Of a DNA stretch of 14,868 nt, positions 6,961-14,218 are shown piece by piece; position 1 is the first letter of the stretch, and the number at the start of each line of letters is the position of its first letter. The translations under genes and the position numbers were made by a program. Below the pieces are notes generated by a model, which did not search any database, was not told the DNA's origin, and saw nothing but the letters and a program-made list of their open reading frames with translations. The stretch comes from Nitrospinaceae bacterium (GTDB lineage: Bacteria > Nitrospinota > Nitrospinia > Nitrospinales > VA-1), in the NCBI GenBank assembly GCA_029261675.1, contig JAJDBA010000066.1, forward strand, positions 1-14,868, written 5' to 3'.

Positions 6961-9288
6961 TTGTTGAATTTAATGTTGACATTAACCCTCTTGCACGGGA
7001 ACACTGGAGAGATTATAGAAGTTTTTCGAAACCTTATTCTAGATTTCCAAATGCAAAAAGAATCTATCTTATCTCTACAGAATATGGTCTTGGAGCAACT
7101 TGCGAAGGGCGGTGACCTTACAGCTAATTTAGATGTATTAGCTTTGGGGTATGAAGAACAATATCCTGACTCAAAATGTTCTATTTTAACATTTAATCCA
7201 GAGTACAAAACTCTCCATCCAGCTTCTGGTCCCAATATCGCTGAAGAATTTAGTAAAGCGATTGATGGAATGTCCATAGGACTCAATATGGGAGCTTGCG
7301 GAACAGCTGCATATCTGAAAGAACTCGTCATTGTTGATGATATTGCAAACGATCCTAAATGCATAAGTCTAAAACAAACTTTATTGAAATGTGGTTTGGC
7401 TGCATGTTGGTCTCTTCCAATTATTAATTTCAATGGTGAAGTACTGGGAACATTTGCAATTTATTACTCTTATCCGCATAGACCCACCGAGGAAGAATTA
7501 GAAGAGATAAAATCTTTAGCGTATATCGCGAGCATTGTTCTAGATTCGGAAAGAAACAAAAAAGAGCTTCAACAAGCTCGCGCCGAGCTTGAAAAACGTG
7601 TTGAACAAAGAACGGAAGAACTTTCGAACGTAAATGAACTATTTATAAAGGAGTCTCAGAATAGAAAAAATGCCGAACAGGCATCAAATCATCTTGGGCG
7701 AATTCTGGATAATTCATCAAATGAAATATTTGTGTTCGATGCAAAGACACTCCAATTTAAATTGATTAATTCAGGTGCCTGCAAAAATTTGGGCTACACC
7801 TTTGAAGAGATGTCAAAGATGTCGGCTTTTGATTTGAAGAAGGGTTTCTCTTTGGAAAAATTTGAGGAACTGGTCAGGCCTTTGCGTCAAAAAGAAAAAG
7901 AGTACATTCGTTTTGATACCGTTCATATGCGTAAAGATTCTTCCACTTACCCCGTCCACGTACGCTTACAATTAATGCATGACGAGACTCCTCCTGTGTT
8001 TGTGGGTATCCTTGAAGATATTACTGAAAAGCAACGATCTGCCGATTTGATTTCCAGACAAAATGCAATTCTTGAAATGCTTGCTACAAGAGTCGAATTA
8101 AACGAAATACTTGATGCTATTGTAAATTTGGTTGAAAAGCATTTGTCCGATCTGACCTGTTCCGTTCTTACATTAGATCGTAAAAACAAATGTATGCATT
8201 ATTTGTCGTCACCCAGTATTGCTAAAGGATATGTTGACGAGTTAGATGGGTTTCAGATTGGCCCCGAGGTGGGGTCTTGTGGAACCGCAGCCTACCATAA
8301 TAAGCCTGTCATCGTAGAAGACATTGGCGCTGATCCTCTTTGGGAAAATTATAAACATATTGGTCTTAACTACGGGGTAAGAGGATGCTGGTCTTTTCCC
8401 ATTCAAGATAATTTTGGTGATGTCTTGGGAACGTTCGCTATCTTTAGTAAGACTCCTCGGTTGCCTGATGAGAAAGAGTTGGATTTGATACAAACCATGG
8501 CGCATATGGCGGGAATGGGTATGGAGCAGAAGAAGAATGAAGATGCGATGAGACAGGCAAAAGAAAAGGCCGAAAAAGCGAGCCAGGCTAAATCAGAATT
8601 CCTTGCACGCATGAGTCACGAATTGCGAACTCCAATGAACTCTATTTTAGGTTTCAGTCAACTTATGCAGTTGAACGAAAAAGAGCCTTTGACTATCAAA
8701 CAGAGCGACAATCTGGAAAGAATTCTTTCGGCAGGTAACCATCTTCTCAATCTGATAAATGAAGTGCTCGATTTGTCTGCCATTGAATCAGATAAACTCG
8801 ATTTGTCTTTCGATGATGTCAGTGTTTCCAGTTCTTTAGAGTACGCAGAAAACCTTCTTGAGGCTGAAGCAAAAGAACGAAATATCAGGATTATAAATAA
8901 AGTCTCCAGTGAGCAGGATAACTTCGTCTATGCAGATAAAATGAGACTTAGACAAGTACTTTTGAACCTGCTTTCTAATGCCATTAAATATAATAGAGAG
9001 AGCGGATCTGTAACCATAGAAATTGAGAAAAACACACCAGATAAAGTAAGATTGAGAGTGTCAGATACGGGGATGGGAATATCTCTGGATAAACAGAAAG
9101 ACCTATTCACTCCCTTTGATCGCTTAGGTGCAGAAAGGAAAGCCATAGAAGGCACAGGCATAGGGCTTACAATTTCAAAACGCTTGATAAAAAAGATGGG
9201 AGGAGATATAGAACTGGAATCTTCTACCGTTCAAGGGAGTTGTTTTATTATTCAGCTCCCTGAAGGAAAGAATATAACATCAGAATAA
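6961..9288 (+). CDS. GAF-PAS-GAF sensor histidine kinase without receiver
   Basis: 775 residues from the furthest start (TTG 6961). No signal peptide or membrane segment is evident, so it is probably cytoplasmic. Domains: GAF1 (about 43-197), a coiled coil (about 197-245, KKELQQARAELEKRVEQRTEEL), PAS (246-358), GAF2 (368-522), HisKA with His553 in MSHELRTPMN, and HATPase with Asn673 (NLLSNAIKY), DTGMG 702-706 and GTGIG 731-735. Both GAF domains carry a GxCGTAAY motif (Cys113, Cys440) and a CWS-PI motif (Cys149, Cys476). The catalytic core closely resembles that of the hybrid kinase at 2056-4344. There is no receiver and no response regulator nearby, so its partner is encoded elsewhere or is a shared one. 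The start is unresolved: TTG 6961, ATG 6973 and ATG 7051 are all in frame, none with a clear Shine-Dalgarno. ATG 7051 would begin just before GAF1. Confidence 0.9.
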   Translation: MLNLMLTLTLLHGNTGEIIEVFRNLILDFQMQKESILSLQNMVLEQLAKGGDLTANLDVLALGYEEQYPDSKCSILTFNPEYKTLHPASGPNIAEEFSKAIDGMSIGLNMGACGTAAYLKELVIVDDIANDPKCISLKQTLLKCGLAACWSLPIINFNGEVLGTFAIYYSYPHRPTEEELEEIKSLAYIASIVLDSERNKKELQQARAELEKRVEQRTEELSNVNELFIKESQNRKNAEQASNHLGRILDNSSNEIFVFDAKTLQFKLINSGACKNLGYTFEEMSKMSAFDLKKGFSLEKFEELVRPLRQKEKEYIRFDTVHMRKDSSTYPVHVRLQLMHDETPPVFVGILEDITEKQRSADLISRQNAILEMLATRVELNEILDAIVNLVEKHLSDLTCSVLTLDRKNKCMHYLSSPSIAKGYVDELDGFQIGPEVGSCGTAAYHNKPVIVEDIGADPLWENYKHIGLNYGVRGCWSFPIQDNFGDVLGTFAIFSKTPRLPDEKELDLIQTMAHMAGMGMEQKKNEDAMRQAKEKAEKASQAKSEFLARMSHELRTPMNSILGFSQLMQLNEKEPLTIKQSDNLERILSAGNHLLNLINEVLDLSAIESDKLDLSFDDVSVSSSLEYAENLLEAEAKERNIRIINKVSSEQDNFVYADKMRLRQVLLNLLSNAIKYNRESGSVTIEIEKNTPDKVRLRVSDTGMGISLDKQKDLFTPFDRLGAERKAIEGTGIGLTISKRLIKKMGGDIELESSTVQGSCFIIQLPEGKNITSE

Positions 9289-9402
9289 TTTTCTAAAATT
9301 AAATCCATAGAGAAAAAGGATTCAAAAATAAATATAAATTCCCGTCTTAATTTAGATGTAGAACACAACCCCTCCACGTTAGAGAACCCCAGTTAAAGGC
9401 AG

Positions 9403-10116
9403 CTAGACACCAACGGTCTTTTTTTGCAGAGCGATGAGTTCTTTGATTCCCTTGTCGGCAAGTTTGAGCATAGCATCCATTTGCTTGTCGTCGAAAGGTT
9501 CTTGCTCTGCAGTTCCCTGGATTTCTACATAGCCGCCAGAGCCTGTTTTGACTACGTTGAGATCGACGTCTGCGTTGGAATCTTCTGTGTATTCCAGATC
9601 GAGCAATTTTTTTCCACCGACGATACCGACACTGATAGCGGCGACATAATCTTTGATAGGAATTTCATCGATCAACTTATCTTTTTTTAATTGTTTCATT
9701 GCCAGTGCCGCTGCCATGAACGCACCTGTGATAGATGCGCAACGGGTACCGCCATCGGCTTGAATGACGTCGCAGTCGAGCCAGATAGTTCGCTCGCCCA
9801 GTTTTTTCAGATCAATCACGGTTCGTAGGGATCTGCCAATAAGCCTTTGTATTTCCTGAGTGCGTCCTGTCAGTTTTCCGCGTGAAGCTTCACGTTGTGT
9901 ACGGCGATTGGTGGAAGAGGGCAGCATGGAGTATTCTGCTGTAACCCAGCCACTTTCCTTACCACGAAGAAAAGACGGAACTTTTTCTTCAACCGTTGCC
10001 GAACAGATAACCTTGGTGTTTCCCATTTGCATGAGAACCGATCCTGCCGGGTGCATGATGTAATTTTTGGTTACTTTAATTTTTCTGCATTCGTTCAGGG
10101 CACGATCTTCACGCAT
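9403..10116 (-). CDS. rph: Ribonuclease PH
   Basis: 237 residues, the normal length for RNase PH. This phosphate-dependent 3'-5' exoribonuclease trims tRNA 3' ends and degrades structured RNA as a hexameric ring. Visible family motifs are the N-terminal GSVLMQMGNTKVICSATVEEKVP, GWVTAEYSMLPSSTNRR (56-72), GRTQEIQRLIGRSLR (84-98), DCDVIQADGGTRCASITGA (114-132, with phosphate-site Arg125) and an acidic DLEYTEDSNADVDLNVV segment (173-189). The usual MRxDGR opening appears here as MREDRAL, a small deviation. The start is supported by an AAGGA Shine-Dalgarno (complement of 10123-10127) 6 bases before the ATG. It is not next to rdgB/HAM1, with which it is often paired; it appears to be a stand-alone transcript diverging from the bactofilin gene. 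Confidence 0.97.
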   Translation of the reverse strand: MREDRALNECRKIKVTKNYIMHPAGSVLMQMGNTKVICSATVEEKVPSFLRGKESGWVTAEYSMLPSSTNRRTQREASRGKLTGRTQEIQRLIGRSLRTVIDLKKLGERTIWLDCDVIQADGGTRCASITGAFMAAALAMKQLKKDKLIDEIPIKDYVAAISVGIVGGKKLLDLEYTEDSNADVDLNVVKTGSGGYVEIQGTAEQEPFDDKQMDAMLKLADKGIKELIALQKKTVGV

Positions 10117-10157
10117 TTTGTATCCTTCGTGGTTGGGGGTTATTTGAAAAAGAGATT

Positions 10158-10186
10158 AAACTATCAGTAAATTCAAAATTTTTCAA
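10158..10186 (-). promoter_or_regulatory. Probable promoter of rph
   Basis: On the minus strand a TTGAAA -35 (complement of 10181-10186, five of six consensus bases) and a TAGTTT -10 (complement of 10158-10163) are separated by exactly 17 bp. This would give a leader of about 35 bases containing the AAGGA ribosome site. Confidence 0.42.
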
Positions 10187-10288
10187 CTTACGATACTTGG
10201 ATTGTTGAATCGGATTGTTCGGCTGGCTTCAGGTGGGCATGGGTTGTAACTTATTCAATTGTTTGGTACTATTGAACTTATTCCAATG

Positions 10289-10317
10289 TTGTTAGATTCT
10301 TATTTTCTAAATAATTT
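10289..10317 (+). promoter_or_regulatory. Possible promoter of the bactofilin-TPR gene
   Basis: TTGTTA (10289-10294) and TAATTT (10312-10317) are separated by 17 bp. The implied start of transcription is only about 8 bases before the ATG at 10332, leaving no room for a Shine-Dalgarno, and none is seen. The match is moderate and the region is AT-rich. Confidence 0.3.
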
Positions 10318-10331
10318 TTCTGAGCTTTTCT

Positions 10332-12335
10332 ATGGACTCGTATTTTGAAAAAGGGGTGCGTTTAAAGGGCACTCTTTGGGTTAAAGGAGCCGTCCATTTC
10401 GATGGAGACTTTGAGGGTGAGATCTATTCCACCAGCCATTTCGTTGTGGGCAAGTCTGGAAAAGTTTTAGGGAACGTCAAAACCCATAATATTACCAATA
10501 AGGGATCCATTCAGGGGAACCTGTTTGCTGAAAACAAGGTAGCTCTGATGAATGATAGTCGGTTGACGGGCGATATTTCTACTTATCACCTGATAATCGA
10601 TGAAGGATCTAACTTTGAAGGGCGTTGTAAGATGATCGATGCGCCTCCCAAAACCATCAAAGAAGAAATTGAAACCCTCGAACGACCTGTACCTGCTACA
10701 ACCACTAAAGCCCCAAAATCGTCGAAAGGAACTTCTGCCCCGGTTGCTGGTGATTTCCCCAAAAAGAAGGTGATCATTGCTGCGGCAGTTTTATTGGTTT
10801 CGGGAGTTTTGTGGTTCTCTTCCAATGACTCAAAGGATGATCTGGGGTCATTGTTGGATTCAGGGTATCAGTTGGTGGCGGAGAATAAGTATTCCGATGC
10901 GGAATCCGTTTTTAAAAAGGCGTTAAATGTTTCGCGTTCCAATCCCAAGGTATATGCGGGGCTCGGGGATATGTATTTTAGCAGCCAACGGTACAACGAG
11001 GCGTTGGCACAATTCGAGCGGGCTATTGAATTGAACCAGAGCAACAGCGAATACCGTATTAAAAAGGCCAAGATTTATTCTGCAATGGGGCAATTGAATG
11101 AGGCTGTGGATTCGTATCAGCAGGCGATTGAAGTTGATCCTGAAAATGGCAAAATTTTTTATCAGCTAGGCATACTCTATAAGGAACAGGGGAAAACCGA
11201 CAAGTTTCGTGAGTCCATTGAGTTGAGTGCCGAGTTGGATTCTAAGTCCTTCAAGCCACACGAAGCTTTAGGCCTGCTTTACGCAGAAGAAAAAAAATAT
11301 GAAGAAGCCGTTGTGGAAATTCGCAAGGCGATAGAGCTCAAGGAAGATGAACCAGCTCTACACCTTACCTTGGGTAAGTTATTGCTGGAGTCAAATAAGG
11401 AAGCCGAAGCTATTAAAGCTTTTAAAGGTGCGGCGGATTTATTTCCAGAAAACTTTTCTGCGCAGATCAGACTTGCAGATTGGTATTTCGTCAAAGGAAT
11501 GTTGTCTGAATCGCTTGAGAACTATAAGGCGGCTGAAGCCATTGATCCGAAAAGTTCGGCGGTTCAAGCTCGGCTGGGACAACTTTATCTTGATAAAAAG
11601 CAAATTAAGAAAGCCCGGATGGCTTTTGAAAAAGCGATCAAACTCAATCCAAAAGATGCAGACAGTCATTATCAACTGGGTAAGCTGCTTGTAGCCAATA
11701 AAAAATGGGATAGAGCACAATCGTTACTTTCTAATGCGGTTTCTCTGAAGGCAGAATATGCCCCCTCACACTACGAGTTGGGAAGAGTTTTATTGGAAAA
11801 GGGAAAAGTGGATTTATCGCTGAACCAATTTAATAAGTCGATAGAGTTGGACCCCAAAAACTCTGAATACACCATGGGTGTGGCATCTGCACTGGTAGAG
11901 AAAAAGGAGTTGGATAAGGCTTTAGAAATGCTTCTGGTCGTCTCTAAAAAAGAACCTGAAAATGCGGACCTCCTTTTTGCGGTTTGTAATGTCTATACGA
12001 AGAAAGGTTACTTCACCGCTGCTACGGGTTATTGTGAAAAAACGCTGGAGTTAAAACCGGGAGTCTATGAGGCTATGAACCGGCTGGCCTGGCTCTATGC
12101 TAAAAAACAAACGAAATTGACCAAGGCGCTTGAGCTTTCCAGTCAAACTTTAAAGGCTTTTCCTAAACGCCCTGAGTACATTGATACGTTATCTGAAATA
12201 TATTATGTGCAAGGAAAAAGTGATGAGGCCATTGCGAAAATAAAAGAGGCTTTAAATCTTGTCCCAAATGATGCTTATTACAAACAACAACTTTGGAAAT
12301 TCAAGAACGTAAAGCCTAAAAAACCTGCCGCCTGA
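10332..12335 (+). CDS. Bactofilin-transmembrane-TPR fusion protein
   Basis: 667 residues with three parts. Residues 1-102 form a bactofilin (polymerising beta-helix) domain with regular Gly-containing rungs (VRLKGTLWVKGAVHFDGDFEGEI, VGKSGKVLGNVKTHNI, GSIQGNLFA, SRLTGDIST). Residues 103-145 are a Pro/Thr/Lys linker. Residues 147-163 are a single membrane segment preceded by PKKK, so by the positive-inside rule the N-terminus is cytoplasmic. Residues 171 to about 650 hold roughly 14 TPR units of 34 residues (for example LGDMYFSSQRYNEALAQFER), predicted periplasmic. The C-terminus is lysine-rich. Bactofilins are scaffold filaments that position cell-wall enzymes and other proteins; TPRs bind partner proteins. 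It may therefore anchor an envelope complex (inference). No cysteine-lined catalytic site or enzyme domain is seen. It converges with the antiporter gene, with 2 bp between stop codons. Start choice: the first ATG, at which bactofilin homology begins at once. Confidence 0.9.
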   Translation: MDSYFEKGVRLKGTLWVKGAVHFDGDFEGEIYSTSHFVVGKSGKVLGNVKTHNITNKGSIQGNLFAENKVALMNDSRLTGDISTYHLIIDEGSNFEGRCKMIDAPPKTIKEEIETLERPVPATTTKAPKSSKGTSAPVAGDFPKKKVIIAAAVLLVSGVLWFSSNDSKDDLGSLLDSGYQLVAENKYSDAESVFKKALNVSRSNPKVYAGLGDMYFSSQRYNEALAQFERAIELNQSNSEYRIKKAKIYSAMGQLNEAVDSYQQAIEVDPENGKIFYQLGILYKEQGKTDKFRESIELSAELDSKSFKPHEALGLLYAEEKKYEEAVVEIRKAIELKEDEPALHLTLGKLLLESNKEAEAIKAFKGAADLFPENFSAQIRLADWYFVKGMLSESLENYKAAEAIDPKSSAVQARLGQLYLDKKQIKKARMAFEKAIKLNPKDADSHYQLGKLLVANKKWDRAQSLLSNAVSLKAEYAPSHYELGRVLLEKGKVDLSLNQFNKSIELDPKNSEYTMGVASALVEKKELDKALEMLLVVSKKEPENADLLFAVCNVYTKKGYFTAATGYCEKTLELKPGVYEAMNRLAWLYAKKQTKLTKALELSSQTLKAFPKRPEYIDTLSEIYYVQGKSDEAIAKIKEALNLVPNDAYYKQQLWKFKNVKPKKPAA

Positions 12336-12337
12336 TT

Positions 12338-13279
12338 CTAAAGGGCACCCACACCTTTAAGAGTTATATAGAGAAAATAAGTTGCCAGCAAAGTTACTCC
12401 GCTTATCTTTCCCAATGAATATTTCCCGAATACGATCAAGGCAAGTAATAGACCGGTAATTCCAGTTGCGATAATCAGGTCTGGATTAATGGGTTCGCTT
12501 ATATTCAGAGGATGTATCAAGGAAGTAACACCCAGCACCATCAAAATGTTAAAAATATTACTTCCAAAAATATTGCCGATTGCCATTTCTCCGTGTCCTC
12601 GTCTGGCTGCCATAATGGATGAAACAATCTCCGGTAGGCTGGTTCCAATAGCGACAATGGTGATTCCAATGAACCATTCGCTGATCCCGATATTTCTGGC
12701 TATGGAAACTCCGCCAGAAACAAGAAGCTTTGCTCCCCCGACCAGAGCCATAAGCCCTCCTATTATCAGTAGAATTTGAAACGCTGGGCCTTTATCTGTG
12801 AGTATTTGTGATTCGTCTTCTAGCTCGGATGGTAAGTCTTCTTTGTGATTGAATGATCTCCAGACATACAATGCAAGAAGAGATACCATTATGGTTCCTT
12901 CCAGACGGTGAATTTTAAGATCCCATGCTAGAAATAAAATCAAAAAGGCGGCAAGTAGAAAGGGAGGATATTCGCGGTTGAACCTTTTTGAGGTGATGAC
13001 GATAGGGGCGATCATGGCTGTTATGCCAAGAACCAGCCCAATATTTGCGATATTGCTACCAATTACGTTGCCCATTGCCAACTCTGGGGCTGCATCCAAT
13101 GCGGCGAGGATGGCTACAGCGAGCTCGGGTGCAGATGTTCCAAACGCAATTACGGTAGCTCCAATTACGAATGGACTGATTTTTAAAAAACGGGCAAGAC
13201 GTGTGCTACCCGTTACCAGAAAGTCCCCACCATAAAAGAGTAGAGCCAGTCCTGCTACAATTTTCACTAAATCCAGCAA
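12338..13279 (-). CDS. Ca2+/Na+ antiporter of the CaCA superfamily (YrbG-like)
   Basis: 313 residues, about ten membrane helices. The two inverted alpha-repeats are plain: GATVIAFGTSAPEL (40-53) with GNVIGSNIANIGLVLG (70-85), and GITIVAIGTSLPEI (205-218) with GNIFGSNIFNILMVLG (235-250). The ion-binding glutamates (Glu52, Glu217) and the GSN asparagines (Asn76, Asn241) are all present, so it should be active. The acidic hydrophilic loop (about 142-163) between the halves is typical of the family. Family members exchange Ca2+, or sometimes K+, for Na+ or H+ across the inner membrane; substrate is not settled here. The start is TTG 13279, with AAGGG about 11 bases upstream; no ATG precedes the first helix. 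Its stop codon is 2 bp from that of the convergent bactofilin-TPR gene. It lies 83 bp downstream of the SPOR gene on the same strand and could be co-transcribed with it. Confidence 0.94.
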   Translation of the reverse strand: MLDLVKIVAGLALLFYGGDFLVTGSTRLARFLKISPFVIGATVIAFGTSAPELAVAILAALDAAPELAMGNVIGSNIANIGLVLGITAMIAPIVITSKRFNREYPPFLLAAFLILFLAWDLKIHRLEGTIMVSLLALYVWRSFNHKEDLPSELEDESQILTDKGPAFQILLIIGGLMALVGGAKLLVSGGVSIARNIGISEWFIGITIVAIGTSLPEIVSSIMAARRGHGEMAIGNIFGSNIFNILMVLGVTSLIHPLNISEPINPDLIIATGITGLLLALIVFGKYSLGKISGVTLLATYFLYITLKGVGAL

Positions 13280-13362
13280 AGTTGATTAATCCCTTGAGAA
13301 AGAAAACACACACAGGAGGGCATCATAACATCATCGTTATGTTGGAAACAGAATGCAGTTTG

Positions 13363-14073
13363 TTATTTGATGATTGTTTTGGGGTAACCTGCGCGTGCTA
13401 GTTTTTCCTGAGCCAGTATTGCTTTTTCCTTGGTTGGAAAAACGCCAAGCTGCACAAGATAAGTTTTGATTTTGCCTTTAGACACGACATGAGTCAGTGG
13501 TGAAAAACCTTTTGCCTGTAATTTTTTCATTGAGACGTCGGCATTTTTCTTTGAAGAGAAAGCTCCAGTTTGCACAAAGAAACGAGTGTTGGTTGGAGAT
13601 GCGGTTTTTATTTTCGCTTTAGGTTTGATAGTAGATTTTGTTGTCTTTTTCTGTGGTTTGGAAGAAGCTTTTGTCTTTCGACTGGGTGGTGACTTTTCCT
13701 TCAGCTTTATTTCTGCAGGGGGCACAATATTTTTGAGTTCCGGAACGGGTATGTTTGAACTCCCGTCCTCCACAATGGGTACTTGTTTCGCAAGTTTGTC
13801 TTCAGCTGATTCTATCTGCTTACTGGCTGGAGCGGTTACTTCGGGTGCTTTTATGCTGTTTACTTGCAGGTATACCAGAGCTAGCAGGCCAAAACCGAAC
13901 ATGGATATTGAAAAAACACGAGAGTTTTTTGAACGGATTTTTTTTTCAGCTTCCATTTCCGCTTCTATTTCTGCATTTTCAATTAAATCATCGATGTGCT
14001 TGTTATATTTTTTGGTTTCTTCAGGAAGGTGTTCGGTTTCCGTTACAGGTGATTGCTCTTTCGTGTCCATCAT
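13363..14073 (-). CDS. Single-pass membrane protein with C-terminal SPOR domain
   Basis: 236 residues from ATG 14073. It has an acidic/charged cytoplasmic N-terminus (KKYNKHIDDLIENAEIEAEMEAEKK), one membrane segment (about 53-71, VFSISMFGFGLLALVYLQV), a Pro/Lys-rich periplasmic linker (about 75-160, with a very basic KPQKKTTKSTIKPKAKIK stretch) and a SPOR domain (about 161-236, RFFVQTGAFSSKKNADVSMKKLQAKGF and YLVQLGVFPTKEKAILAQEKL). SPOR domains bind denuded glycan strands at division sites; the layout resembles FtsN- and DedD-like proteins, so a role at the septum is likely (family knowledge plus inference). The frame extends upstream to a GTG at 14178, giving 35 extra residues of non-membrane sequence; I prefer the tandem ATGs at 14073/14070 because a promoter-like element lies inside that extension. 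An A9 run lies in the codons just before the membrane segment. Confidence 0.88.
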   Translation of the reverse strand: MMDTKEQSPVTETEHLPEETKKYNKHIDDLIENAEIEAEMEAEKKIRSKNSRVFSISMFGFGLLALVYLQVNSIKAPEVTAPASKQIESAEDKLAKQVPIVEDGSSNIPVPELKNIVPPAEIKLKEKSPPSRKTKASSKPQKKTTKSTIKPKAKIKTASPTNTRFFVQTGAFSSKKNADVSMKKLQAKGFSPLTHVVSKGKIKTYLVQLGVFPTKEKAILAQEKLARAGYPKTIIK

Positions 14074-14133
14074 GATTGGGCTTGCCCCTGATAGTTTTGG
14101 TTGAAAATTCGTTGTTTTAAATAAAATGGTGTT

Positions 14134-14163
14134 AGGATATGATCTTGATGTAAGTTGCACCAA
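14134..14163 (-). promoter_or_regulatory. Possible promoter of the SPOR gene
   Basis: On the minus strand TTGGTG (complement of 14158-14163) and TATCCT (complement of 14134-14139) are separated by 18 bp. If real, transcription would begin near 14127, downstream of the alternative GTG at 14178, which favours the ATG start at 14073. The match is weak. Confidence 0.25.
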
Positions 14164-14218
14164 TTCTATCCGTATCACTAGAAAATATATCTGATAACCC
14201 CTTAAATGTCAATAAGAT

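Noticed and set aside
6976..6981. Perfect TTGACA near the kinase start as a promoter
   Set aside because: No -10 element occurs at 16-18 bp, and it would lie inside the longest version of the gene.
6936..7433. A 165-residue minus-strand open frame over the start of the GAF-PAS-GAF kinase
   Set aside because: It overlaps the well-supported GAF1 coding sequence and shows no family signature of its own.
10201..10225. Direct repeat of ggattgtt upstream of the bactofilin gene
   Set aside because: Only two 8-base copies 13 bp apart; no third copy or known box, so chance is the simplest explanation.
13586..14104. A 172-residue plus-strand open frame antisense to the SPOR gene
   Set aside because: It is opposite a clear SPOR/TM coding frame, and its Ser/Ala/Phe-rich composition is what the complement of lysine-rich codons gives.
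14074..14178. N-terminal extension of the SPOR protein from a GTG at 14178
   Set aside because: The extra 35 residues look like no domain, the tandem ATG at 14073/14070 is a better start, and a promoter-like element lies within the extension.
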